Positions 35,101 to 42,349 of a stretch of DNA of 42,388 bases are shown one piece after another. The position numbers were made by a program, and so were the translations under genes. Each line of letters opens with the position of its first letter. The stretch's first letter is position 1. This DNA comes from UBA9715 sp003452695 (GTDB lineage: Bacteria; Actinomycetota; Coriobacteriia; Coriobacteriales; Eggerthellaceae), in assembly GCA_946625225.1 (NCBI GenBank), contig CAMOTA010000013.1, positions 1 to 42,388 of the forward strand, in the 5' to 3' direction. The notes under the pieces are model-generated. The model made no database searches and had not been told where the DNA came from. It saw only the letters and a list, made by a program, of their open reading frames with translations.

Positions 35101-35690
35101 GACGCCGACGAGCTGCCGGAGCTGGCAGAGCCCGAAGATTCGCCGCCGGTCGCAGGCGAGGAACCGCTGGAAGCGTCGCCGCCCGTGGAAGGCGACGCGC
35201 CGGACGACGAACCCGGATCGTCTATCGGGTCGGTGCCACCGGACGGATCGGGGTCCTCGGGGTCGGGATCAACCGGGCCGGGATTCTCGGGGTCGGGGTC
35301 TTCCGGGTTCGGATCGTCCGGGTTGGGGTCTTCCGGGTTCGGGTCTTCGGGGTCGGGATCGGTCGCCGTTTCCCAGGTGGGCAGCGCCACCAGGTTCAGC
35401 GCACCGCCGTTAGCGCTTATGCGCAGGTCGCGCTCTTGCGTCTTGGCGGCAATCGTATCGGCAACATCGCGCACGGGCAGACCGATTTCCCATTCACCGT
35501 TTTCCTGGGCAATGTCGTATACGGTAAGGTTGGCAAGCTCCTGGCCGTCGTGTCCCGTGCCGGCATCCACGAACAACGTGGCAAATGCAAGGCATTCCAC
35601 GCGAAACGACGCCCAGAACACCATCAGGAACACCAGGGCGATGCGCAGCGCCTTCACCCAGGGAGCTTCGGAAATCATCTGCTTGAACAT
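32187..35690 (-). CDS. 1167-residue membrane-anchored surface protein of the ExbB-like operon
   Basis: Third gene of the operon. An N-terminal hydrophobic helix (about 13-38) is a signal anchor or signal peptide. Then follow a small domain, an (Asp/Asn)-Pro repeat rich in Glu (about 108-150), a Ser/Gly/Ala stretch, two or three Ig-like beta domains, another Ser/Ala/Gly linker, a domain with KTYTMNAGGKRQTISGRG and VPWTDLVYLS-like strands (IPWTDLVYLS), more Ser/Gly linker and two Ig-like domains with FGFTWYRSTDNK. A run of nearly 40 Asn residues lies near 1015-1055. The C-terminus has a hydrophobic segment (VPMGLGVIVAGGV) and FRRQL, with no sortase motif, so it may be anchored at both ends. ATG 35690 follows GGAG. 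Function unknown; it may be the load driven by the channel pair encoded upstream. Confidence 0.85.
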   Translation of the reverse strand: MFKQMISEAPWVKALRIALVFLMVFWASFRVECLAFATLFVDAGTGHDGQELANLTVYDIAQENGEWEIGLPVRDVADTIAAKTQERDLRISANGGALNLVALPTWETATDPDPEDPNPEDPNPDDPNPEDPDPENPGPVDPDPEDPDPSGGTDPIDDPGSSSGASPSTGGDASSGSSPATGGESSGSASSGSSSASAKTQAENDKSATTQSANSASSASTRPAPANQTGTQTGESTGANPASSAASEKDATIADFVKWKVSDEKLATIEEKDGVATLKGAGGGSGVVTVTCEPADDFTGALPSEILPTDFRVEFSVYVEAPYIGAIAIHKPEAHTGAACLEGETITLSDSERAGYDFWAQVEVWDSVNDEKSTLDSVKGSGLAKASANKFEDLKWEVLDTAGAPVDSSEASITADGTLTLTGNGPVYVRCTSTQGANGDPIWTQVEVRSEDAPVDMQGANDPQDTLTVIVNRPASTADAEDVEGTGEAGAADAAADSAGATDAGSADGASSAAASSADSASKSAASADPAVPTTTTSTYDKDLVNTETSKALDINTKTYTMNAGGKRQTISGRGTTLPLLLADAGIPLEEQANIESIDFFNNHDKTTTNIPWTDLVYLSQAEQTYVVVAKDSYVHEDGATNVSTQAEESEESAPAGTDGTDGTGGTGGTGGTGDAAGSGSAASTDASSESAATSGSSASTGSASSGSSAGTGSSSDSSAAAGEYLENTRFRILFEQPASNTIEANDLRWISSITVNFKEPEPVEPEPEPEIQTDLKVSIDYVPVPKGYDAYLSAVPNEAIGNARFGFTWYRSTDNKATWSKYGADSVQTLRVKTDKEHIGNWFKVALETDIEDPATGEYVTVESEPVQIEEGDGFIVTLDYIPPIAGQDAVFTPHLVVVGGDTPKNVECEWQTIINGKTTTYKKEMGLNPLRVPTSKIEEDASSSSPDASSGDAEPTPVIYIRVIVRSLDDGRSGKSNVCLLTVRVGENGNSNERKDEKSDNIESELNKKPEKPNNNNNNNNNNNNNNNNNNNNNNNNNNNNNNNDNNRNNDNNQSEKDEETTPRRTVTEIDAPTTQNNQTTSPDTVGVTVDPKVTQKVNEQVQAQQEQEKATTPGARWTEISSSNPEDVRRALAGNPFAPFAVPMGLGVIVAGGVEKLLAFRRQL
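32521..32648. repeat. GTT/ATT trinucleotide tract encoding poly-Asn
   Basis: An almost pure run of GTT and ATT triplets on the plus strand encodes nearly 40 Asn residues, with a few Asp and Arg at one end, on the minus strand. It is AT-rich within a GC-rich gene, and slippage would change the length in steps of one residue. Confidence 0.95.
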
Positions 35691-35781
35691 AATAGCTCCG
35701 TCCTGCCGCCCCGCCAGCGGCGTATGCCATCGCGAACGAGCAGGCCCCTGCGCAACGATGCCGCCGGGGCCCTATTCGCGC

Positions 35782-36126
35782 TTACTGACCCGACCCGCCG
35801 GTCGAAGAGGCGTCCTCTTCTTCCACCAGATAGTACTTGCCCGTGGTGGGATCCTGATACACCTTGCCCTTTTCCTCGAAGGCGTTTCCTTCGCCGTACA
35901 GCTGCTCGGTCAGGCGTTCCACGTCGTCTTTGGCCAGTTCCTTCGACGTGTCTATTTCCTGGAACTGCGCCAGGTCCACGTTCCAGGCCACGACGAGCGC
36001 GACCATCAGGCCACAGGCGAACACGAGCATGACATCGCCGATGTTGCTCATCGACGACATGGGATCTACTTCTTCGGCAGGCTTGGCCTTGCGGAAGCTG
36101 CCGCTGTTGGAAAAGTAACCAGCCAT
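35782..36126 (-). CDS. DUF2149-type one-helix protein, ExbD/TolR/MotB-like
   Basis: A 114-residue protein with one membrane helix. The cytoplasmic N-terminus (about 1-30) ends in SNIGD; Asp31 opens the helix VMLVFACGLMVALVVAW. A single Asp at this place is the hallmark of the proton-carrying subunits ExbD, TolR and MotB. Outside the helix lie an amphipathic acidic segment and KVYQDPTTGKYYLVEEE. It matches the small DUF2149-type partner commonly encoded next to MotA/TolQ/ExbB genes in Gram-positive bacteria and methanogens. It starts 13 bp after the channel gene stop. Confidence 0.85.
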   Translation of the reverse strand: MAGYFSNSGSFRKAKPAEEVDPMSSMSNIGDVMLVFACGLMVALVVAWNVDLAQFQEIDTSKELAKDDVERLTEQLYGEGNAFEEKGKVYQDPTTGKYYLVEEEDASSTGGSGQ

Positions 36127-36139
36127 TGCCTTCCCCTAT

Positions 36140-37660
36140 CTAGCGGTTGTCCACGCCGGACATCGGATCGTAGTCCGAGCCTTCGTCGCGCAAGCGCGGC
36201 TGATACCAACCGCTCGTCGTGCGACGGGCGGCAGCTTCGGATGCGCTTGCCTGGTCGGATGCACCCGCGGCGTCCACGGCGCCCGCAGCGTCCAGCGCTT
36301 CCGCCGGCGCGGACTGGGCAACAGCGGGCTCGTCGGCCAACGGCGCAAGGGGCTCTTCGGCAAGCAAGCCGTCGGGCGCGGGCGCGGGCTGCGGTTCGGC
36401 ATCCATGGCCACTGCAAGGTCGAACCCTTCGTCGACGGCGCTTGGCATCGCGGCGTCTTGCGCGGCAAACGGCGCTTCGGACTGCAAGGGCTCGGACTCA
36501 GGATTCAGCTCGGCAGCCGCTTGCTCGGACTGCGTCGGAAACAGCGATGCAAGCGAATCGGTGGCATCGACGGAATCGGCGGTCATGGGGATGCCGAAGG
36601 ATGCCGTTGCCGCAGACGAAGCATCGGCCGCGTCGGCCGCGTCGGCGGATTTCGTCGAAACCGTGGCATCGGCAGCCGCAAAGGCGCTTGCCACCACCGC
36701 CGACGCCGCAGCGGCATCGGCTGCCCCGCTGGCTGCCCCGCTCGAAGGCAGGCCGGCCGGCGCGCCGAAAGTGGAAACCTCGGAAGTTGCCGCGAACGCC
36801 GACGCCGTAGCATCCTGCGCAGCCGGCTGGACGGGAGCGGCCGCATCGAAGCCCGCGCTCTGCTGCGGGGCCGCCGGTTCAGCCGGCTTCGTCGGAATGC
36901 TAATTTCCTTGGAAGAGCTTTCGTCCTTGCCCGCGCTTTCCTTCGATTCCTTTATCAGCGACTGCTCGAACAGGAATGCGTAGTTAGACGGCTCCTGCAC
37001 GGTTATCTTGCCCTCGGCGCGCATTTCCTCGATCTTCTCGAGCATCGTGGCCATGCCGCTGTCCAGCGCCGACATGTAATTGCCGTACCAATTGGAACGA
37101 ATCTTGCCCACGACCAAGCACACGGCGGCAACGACCAGGCCAGCCACCGTGGTGTCGAAGGCGATAAGCAGCGAACTGGAAAGCGCAGCCGTATCGGCAT
37201 TGCCCAGAGCCTGGATGCCCGGGCCAAGCGGAATGAGGGTGCCCATAAGGCCGAGCATCGGGGATACGCGCGCCGCCATGTTGTTGCGGCCCGTTATGCG
37301 GTCGAAACGGCTTTCCTCTTCGCTGACCAAACGCCTGATAAGCGAAACCAGGGCATCGCCGGGAAGCGTGCGGTAGTCATACACGGTGAGAAGCGCAATC
37401 TTCTGGCGCTTCAGCAGCCCCGAATCCTGAATGACGGTCGGGATGGCGTCTTCGCTTGCGCCCATAAGCGCCGCCAGAAACTTGGGCATGGCAACAGCGA
37501 AATGGCGCCGCTCGCTGAAGTATTCGGCAATAACGCTACCGATGCAGAACAGCGCATAGCCGATGAACAGCAGCAGCAAAAGAATATCGGGCGCGAGCAG
37601 GGCCTGCGATACTGCATGCAGGACATCGCTCAGGTACACTTGAATGACGGATCCTTGCAT
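36140..37660 (-). CDS. MotA/TolQ/ExbB proton-channel subunit with long Ala-rich tail
   Basis: A 506-residue protein. A first membrane helix lies at about 22-45, and two more at about 130-150 and 165-190. NNMAARVSPMLGLMGTLIPLG and LLIAFDTTVAGLVVAAVCLVVG are the two helices characteristic of ExbB/TolQ/MotA, with the polar Thr residues that line the pentamer pore. A cytoplasmic helix follows, then about 270 residues of Ala/Ser/Pro/Asp-rich, probably disordered sequence unlike ordinary ExbB. It should form a proton channel with the small protein encoded next. ATG 37660 follows AAGGGAG. It is the first gene of the operon. Confidence 0.9.
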   Translation of the reverse strand: MQGSVIQVYLSDVLHAVSQALLAPDILLLLLFIGYALFCIGSVIAEYFSERRHFAVAMPKFLAALMGASEDAIPTVIQDSGLLKRQKIALLTVYDYRTLPGDALVSLIRRLVSEEESRFDRITGRNNMAARVSPMLGLMGTLIPLGPGIQALGNADTAALSSSLLIAFDTTVAGLVVAAVCLVVGKIRSNWYGNYMSALDSGMATMLEKIEEMRAEGKITVQEPSNYAFLFEQSLIKESKESAGKDESSSKEISIPTKPAEPAAPQQSAGFDAAAPVQPAAQDATASAFAATSEVSTFGAPAGLPSSGAASGAADAAAASAVVASAFAAADATVSTKSADAADAADASSAATASFGIPMTADSVDATDSLASLFPTQSEQAAAELNPESEPLQSEAPFAAQDAAMPSAVDEGFDLAVAMDAEPQPAPAPDGLLAEEPLAPLADEPAVAQSAPAEALDAAGAVDAAGASDQASASEAAARRTTSGWYQPRLRDEGSDYDPMSGVDNR

Positions 37661-37851
37661 CAACGGACTCCCTTCCTGTTTCGATTCGGCGTGTGATTAC
37701 GGGGTACGCCACCTGAAACAGTATCATGGAAGAAGAATCATCATCGAAAACCCAGCGGACCGTCACGAAGCCGACAAGGACCCCACAAGGACCCGACACG
37801 AATTCGAAGCGCGGGCGGAATCGGAGCGGGCGCAAGAACGCCTTGGGGGGC

Positions 37852-38017
37852 CGCTGTGCCCGCTGGCCGGGGGCGCGGCCGGGCGGCCGGAGGGGAGAGG
37901 GGGTTCGGGCTTGGCTTCGGCTTTACTTTGGTATTTTCAGGAATTGTGCCTGCAGAATCGCCCTCACCCCTCTCCCCTCCGGCTGCCCGGCCGCGCCCCC
38001 GGCCAGCGGGCACAGCG
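37852..38017. repeat. 51-bp inverted repeat with 64-bp spacer
   Basis: The arms 37852-37902 and 37967-38017 match at 50 of 51 positions, beginning CGCTGTGCCCGCTGGCCGGG. The GC-rich stem would be extremely stable. It lies in the 432-bp gap between apt and the channel operon, downstream of apt. The rest of the gap shows nothing clear. Confidence 0.9.
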
Positions 38018-38092
38018 ATCATGAAAGCCGCATGATGCATGCATCCCGGCACACGCCGCCGGAACACGTTTGGAATAAACGGCAGGGATTGC

Positions 38093-38626
38093 CTAGCTTA
38101 CCTTCACCAGGGAATGGAGCGGTTTGTCGGTTGCTTTGGCAAGGATGGCGCGCGGGTTGAAGAATTCCAGTTCCATCAGGCCCGCAACGCCCACGAGCTC
38201 GGCCCCCAGACGCTCGACCAGCTGAATCTGGGCCACCATGGTGCCGCCCGTGGCCACGAGGTCGTCCACGATGAGCACCTTGTCGCCCGGACCCACTGCA
38301 TCCAGGTGAATCTGCAGCGTGGCCGTGCCGTATTCCAGGTCGTATTCCTGCTCGGCGGTGGCACGGGGCAGCTTGCCCGGCTTGCGCGCGGGCACGAAGC
38401 CGGCTTCCAGCTCTACGGCAACGGGCGCGCCAATCATGAAGCCCCGGGCCTCGGCGCCGATCACCTTGGTCACGCCGGCATTCCGATACGGCTCGGCCAG
38501 GGCCTTCACCGCGGCGGCAAACCCCTCGGCATTCGCCAAGAGCGGCGTAATGTCCTTGAAGACGACGCCCGGTTTCGGATAGTCGGGGATGTCTTGAATC
38601 AGCGCTTCGAAATTGAATTCTGCCAT
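38093..38626 (-). CDS. apt: Adenine phosphoribosyltransferase
   Basis: Apt (177 residues) joins adenine and PRPP to AMP in purine salvage. The PRPP loop is VLIVDDLVATGGT; IGAEARGFMIGAPVA and FVPARKPGKLP are the other signatures. Length and termini are normal. ATG 38626 follows GAGGAAGGGA. It starts 24 bp after the glnA stop, so the two are likely co-transcribed. Confidence 0.97.
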   Translation of the reverse strand: MAEFNFEALIQDIPDYPKPGVVFKDITPLLANAEGFAAAVKALAEPYRNAGVTKVIGAEARGFMIGAPVAVELEAGFVPARKPGKLPRATAEQEYDLEYGTATLQIHLDAVGPGDKVLIVDDLVATGGTMVAQIQLVERLGAELVGVAGLMELEFFNPRAILAKATDKPLHSLVKVS

Positions 38627-38650
38627 GCGTTCCCTTCCTCCTGCAGTGCC

Positions 38651-40750
38651 TTACGCGTAGAACAGTATGTCGTTATAGCTGGGCACGGGCCAGTGCTTCG
38701 CGCTGACGACGATTTCCAGGGCATCCACCTCGGCGCGCAGCTCGTCCATGAGCGGCACGACTTTGCTGGCGTTCTCGTTGGCGCATTGCTGCTGGTCGGC
38801 AATGGCGCGCACACGGTGATGCGTCTGGTCCAGTTCGACCAGCAAATCGTCTATCGCCCTCAGGCCGTCGTTCAGCTTGCGCAGGATGGTTTCCTGGGGG
38901 GACAGGTCGGCGTCTTGCAGCACCGATTTCACCTTCGCCACGTTCTCGGCCACTTCCGCGGCATACGATGCGATGGCGGGCAAGTACAGCTGGCGCACCA
39001 TGCGCTTGCACGTGCGGGCCTCGATGTTTATAAGCTTGTTGTATTTTTCCAGCTTCACCTCGTAGCGGCTGCGCACCTCGGCCTCGTCCAATATGCCAAA
39101 TTCCTCGAACAGGTCGATGCTTTTGCGGCTGACCAGGCTGGGCATGGCGTCTGCCGTGGTGGGATGGTTGGCCAGCCCGCGCCGCTCGGCCTCGGCGGGC
39201 CATTCGTCGGAATAGCCGTTTCCGTCGAAGATGATGCGCTGGTGGTCTTTCAGCAGCTGCTTTATATGTGCGAGCGCGGCCCTCTCGAACGCATCGCCTT
39301 CCAGACCCTCCATGGCGTCGGCGAAGTCCTTCAGGCTCTTCGACACCGCTGCGTTCAGGATGGTGTTGGCCTCGGACAGGTTCTGCGAGCTGCCGGGCAT
39401 GCGGAACTCGAACTTGTTGCCCGTGAAGGCGAAGGGGCTGGTGCGGTTGCGGTCGGTGTTGTCTTTCAGGAAGGCGGGCAATACGGAAACGCCCAGGTCC
39501 ATGGCCACCTTGTGGGCGCTTTCGTATTCGGATTCGTGATCGTTCACCAGCGCGTCCACGATAGCGGACAGCTCGTCGCCCAGGAAGATGGAAACGATGG
39601 CCGGCGGCGCCTCGTTCGCGCCCAGGCGATGGTCGTTGCCCGCGCTTGCCACCGACATGCGCAGCAGCTCCTGGTATTCGTCCACGGCTTCTATGACGCA
39701 GGTAAGGAACACCAGGAAGCGCAGGTTTTCCATGGGGTTGTCGCCCGGCTCCAGCAAGTTGCGGCCGTTTGCCGACAGCGACCAGTTGTCGTGCTTGCCC
39801 GAACCGTTAATGCCCTCGAAGGGCTTCTCGTGCTGCAGGCACACCAGGCCGTGATGGCTGGCCAGCAGACGCATCTTTTCCATGGTGAGCAGGTTGTGGT
39901 CGATGGCGCGGTTGGCGTTTTCGAAAATGGGAGCAAGTTCGTGCTGGGCGGGCGCCACCTCGTTGTGCTTGGTCTTGGCGGGAATGCCCAGCTTCCACAG
40001 CTCGTCGTCCAGTTCCTTCATGAACTCGTTCACCGTCGGGCGAATGGCGCCGAAATAGTGGTCGTCCAGCTCCTGGCCCTTGCACGGCGCATAGCCGAAC
40101 AACGTGCGGTTGGTCAGCATGAGGTCCAGGCGCTGCTTGTATTGCTCTTCGGAGATAAGGAAGTATTCCTGTTCGCAGCCGACCGTTACGTCGATGCGCC
40201 GGCGCGGTTCGCCGAACAGCGCCAGCACGCGGTTGGCCTGTTCGGCAATGACGGCCATGCTGCGCAGCAGCGGCGTCTTTTCGTCCAGCGCCTCGCCGGT
40301 ATAGCTGCAAAACGCCGTGGGAATGCACAGCACCTCGTCTTTGATGAAGGCATAGCTGGTGGGGTCCCATGCAGTGTAGCCGCGCGCTTCGAACGTGGCG
40401 CGAAGGCCGCCGTTGGGAAAGCTGCTGGCGTCGGGTTCGCCTTGGATAAGCTCTTTGCCGCTGAAACGCATGAGCGCGCGGCCATCGCTTATGGGATCGA
40501 TGAAACCATCGTGCTTTTCGCTGGTCATGCCGGTAAGGGGCTGGAACCAGTGCGTGTAGTGCGTGGCGCCGTGTTCGATGGCCCATTCCTTCATGGAATG
40601 GGCGACCACGTTGGCCACCTCTATGTCGAGCGGCTCGCCCCGTTCGATCGTGCGCATAAGCGCTTTGTACGTAACGGACGGCAGGCGCTCGGCCATAACA
40701 TGCTCGTTGAACACGAGCGAGCCATATACTGCAGATACGTTCACGGACAT
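38651..40750 (-). CDS. glnN: Class III glutamine synthetase
   Basis: A 699-residue GSIII, the large type found in anaerobes such as Bacteroides and many Firmicutes. It makes glutamine from glutamate and ammonia. Signatures are GCEQEYFLI (metal Glu), KTKHNEVAPAQHELAPIFENAN, EKPFEGINGSGKHDNWSL, and FRMPGSSQN. The C-terminal helical extension of class III is complete. ATG 40750 follows GAAGGGG. A TAATAT box at 40782-40787 (minus strand) might be its -10. apt follows. Confidence 0.96.
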   Translation of the reverse strand: MSVNVSAVYGSLVFNEHVMAERLPSVTYKALMRTIERGEPLDIEVANVVAHSMKEWAIEHGATHYTHWFQPLTGMTSEKHDGFIDPISDGRALMRFSGKELIQGEPDASSFPNGGLRATFEARGYTAWDPTSYAFIKDEVLCIPTAFCSYTGEALDEKTPLLRSMAVIAEQANRVLALFGEPRRRIDVTVGCEQEYFLISEEQYKQRLDLMLTNRTLFGYAPCKGQELDDHYFGAIRPTVNEFMKELDDELWKLGIPAKTKHNEVAPAQHELAPIFENANRAIDHNLLTMEKMRLLASHHGLVCLQHEKPFEGINGSGKHDNWSLSANGRNLLEPGDNPMENLRFLVFLTCVIEAVDEYQELLRMSVASAGNDHRLGANEAPPAIVSIFLGDELSAIVDALVNDHESEYESAHKVAMDLGVSVLPAFLKDNTDRNRTSPFAFTGNKFEFRMPGSSQNLSEANTILNAAVSKSLKDFADAMEGLEGDAFERAALAHIKQLLKDHQRIIFDGNGYSDEWPAEAERRGLANHPTTADAMPSLVSRKSIDLFEEFGILDEAEVRSRYEVKLEKYNKLINIEARTCKRMVRQLYLPAIASYAAEVAENVAKVKSVLQDADLSPQETILRKLNDGLRAIDDLLVELDQTHHRVRAIADQQQCANENASKVVPLMDELRAEVDALEIVVSAKHWPVPSYNDILFYA

Positions 40751-40904
40751 GAAAACCCCTTCGCATTAGACGTATCCACCTATATTACAAGAGAAACGCC
40801 CACCAACAGGGCAGACCGTCGCGGGAAACCACATGTCTGCATTTCGAACGCATGGATGATACAGCACCTCGGAGGCAACGCATCATCGCCCCCACCCGCG
40901 CGCA

Positions 40905-40993
40905 GTGTGTCAGGGGGACGTTTCTCTTGACACACACCGAAAGGCGAGCATGCCCCGAGGATGTGTCGAGAGAAACGTCCCCCTGACACACAG
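40905..40993. repeat. REP-like palindrome, family A copy 3
   Basis: Arms GTGTGTCAGGGGGACGTTTC and its inverted copy ending CCCCTGACACAC. The loop again contains GAGGATG. With the structured repeat at 41035-41143 it fills the 434-bp gap between rpsI and glnN. Confidence 0.85.
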
Positions 40994-41034
40994 GCGGCCG
41001 CAGCGTCGGGCCGCAGGTCGCCCACGGTGAGTCA

Positions 41035-41143
41035 GCGAGAAGCCGCAGGGTGCGCCAGATAGGCGAGAAGAGCCCGCCGACGCGTACTGGAATGTACGCG
41101 AGGCGGGCTCTGAACGCCTAGATGGCGTGCACTGCGGCTTCGC
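41035..41143. repeat. Structured ~110-nt repeat, copy 2
   Basis: Folds as one stem: GAAGCCGCAG/CTGCGGCTTC, GTGCGCCA/TGGCGTGC, GA/GA loop, TAGGCG/CGCCTA, AGAA/TGAA loop, GAGCCCGCC/GGCGGGCTC and a CGCGTAC/GTACGCG tip. Relative to copy 1 one pair changes A-T to G-C on both sides, and other changes convert pairs to G-T. A hairpin at 41157-41177 (CCGCCGTTC/GAACGGCGG) then precedes the rpsI stop. Confidence 0.85.
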
Positions 41144-41184
41144 AGCGTCGGCTTCTCCGCCGTTCGTAGAACGGCGGAACCCAA

Positions 41185-41577
41185 CTAGCGCTTGGAGAAC
41201 TGCGGACGCTTGCGGGCCTTCTTCAGGCCGTACTTCTTGCGCTCGACCATACGCGGGTCGCGCGTCAGGAAGCCTGCTTTCTTCAGTTCCTGGCGATAGT
41301 CGCCGGCCTCCAGCAGGGCGCGGGAAATGCCGTGGCGCAGGGCGCCGGCCTGGCCGGAGATGCCGCCGCCGTTCAGGCGGGCGATGACGTCGAAGTGGCC
41401 TTCGGTGTCGGTAATCTTGAACGGCGCCATGAAGGTGTCGATCAGGGCCTGACGGCCGAAGTAGTCCAGGGCCTCGCGGCCGTTGACCGTGACTTTGCCC
41501 GTGCCGGGAACCAGGCGGACGCGCGCGATGGCGTTCTTCCTGCGGCCGGTGCCGTAATACAGAGCTTCGTTAGCCAT
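41185..41577 (-). CDS. rpsI: Ribosomal protein S9
   Basis: uS9 (130 residues) of the 30S subunit, with its tail reaching the P-site tRNA. YYGTGRRKNAIARVRLVPG, NGGGISGQAGALRHGI, RDPRMVERKKYG and the C-terminal QFSKR are diagnostic. ATG 41577 has AGGAGG upstream. It follows rplM by 10 bp in the universal L13-S9 operon. Confidence 0.98.
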   Translation of the reverse strand: MANEALYYGTGRRKNAIARVRLVPGTGKVTVNGREALDYFGRQALIDTFMAPFKITDTEGHFDVIARLNGGGISGQAGALRHGISRALLEAGDYRQELKKAGFLTRDPRMVERKKYGLKKARKRPQFSKR

Positions 41578-41587
41578 GCTAGTCCTC

Positions 41588-42016
41588 CTACAGTTCGATC
41601 TTGCGCGGGTTCTGAGCTGCATGCGGATGTTCGGGACCCGCATACACCTTCAGCTTCTTGCCCTGGGCACGGCCCAGCGTGTTCTTCGGCAGCATGCCCT
41701 TGACGGCATGCTCGACGACGCGCTCGGGGTGCTTGGCCATGGCCTCTTCGAACGATTCGGACTTCAGGCCGCCCGGATAACCGCTGTGACGGTAGTAGCG
41801 CTTGTCGGTAGCTTTGTTGCCCGTAACGCGCACCTTGTCGGCGTTGATGACGACGACGAAGTCGCCCACGTCGACATGGGGGGTGAATTGGGGCTTGTGC
41901 TTGCCGCGCAGGATGTGAGCAGCCTTGGCGGCCAGTCGACCGAGCACTGCGTCCTCGGCATCGATCAGCAGCCACTCGCGCTCGACCTCGCCGGGCTTTG
42001 CGTAGTACGTCTTCAC
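41588..42016 (-). CDS. rplM: Ribosomal protein L13
   Basis: uL13 (142 residues) of the 50S subunit, an early assembly protein. REWLLIDAEDAVLGRLAA, GKHKPQFTPHVDVGDFVVV, SGYPGG and AVKGMLPKNTLGR are diagnostic. The GTG at 42016 has GGAGG 7 nt upstream. The untranslated leader is about 185 nt long with GC-rich inverted segments near 42100-42130; autogenous control by L13 is possible but unproven. Confidence 0.98.
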   Translation of the reverse strand: MKTYYAKPGEVEREWLLIDAEDAVLGRLAAKAAHILRGKHKPQFTPHVDVGDFVVVINADKVRVTGNKATDKRYYRHSGYPGGLKSESFEEAMAKHPERVVEHAVKGMLPKNTLGRAQGKKLKVYAGPEHPHAAQNPRKIEL

Positions 42017-42207
42017 TGTTCTTCCTCCAACTTCTTTGCGCGCGTGCGGTTGAAGCGGCCGCGTGCGCACGACGTGTTTTCAAAAGTGCAGGCTTATGTG
42101 CTGCGCCGGGTTCCTACGCCGGCTAGCCGGGCACGGGCTGGACGACCCTTGCCGCATGGCGTTTCGCACCGTTACTGCTTCACGGGGCTTTTGAAAGCAA
42201 CCGTTGA

Positions 42208-42237
42208 AGTATACGACCGCGCATTCGCGCACGTCAA
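42208..42237 (-). promoter_or_regulatory. Promoter of rplM-rpsI
   Basis: TTGACG (42232-42237) and TATACT (42208-42213) on the minus strand are 18 bp apart, the best housekeeping-type promoter in the window. Transcription would start near 42201. Confidence 0.75.
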
Positions 42238-42299
42238 CGCATTGCGAACCCCAGCCTGCTAAATCTTCGCAGATTGCACAAACGTTTAACGGCCGCATT

Positions 42300-42346
42300 G
42301 CAAGACAACGGGGACGAGACAACATCCTCCGTCCCCGTTGTCTTGC
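42300..42346. terminator. 17-bp inverted repeat after the right-edge gene
   Basis: GCAAGACAACGGGGACG pairs with its exact inverted copy ending at 42346. It begins just past the stop codon at 42350, so it probably ends that transcript, although there is no T-run; it also has the GGGGACG look of the REP families. Confidence 0.65.
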
Positions 42347-42349
42347 GCC

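Noticed and set aside
32127..36032. A 1301-residue plus-strand open frame
   Set aside because: Antisense shadow of the giant surface protein and the one-helix protein; its poly-Val/Ile run is only the reverse of the Asn codons.
38039..40930. A 963-residue plus-strand open frame
   Set aside because: Antisense to apt and the class III glutamine synthetase, both of which have clear motifs.
42017..42200. A known L13 leader in the rplM 5' region
   Set aside because: GC-rich inverted segments exist, but no recognised L13-leader consensus could be matched by eye.
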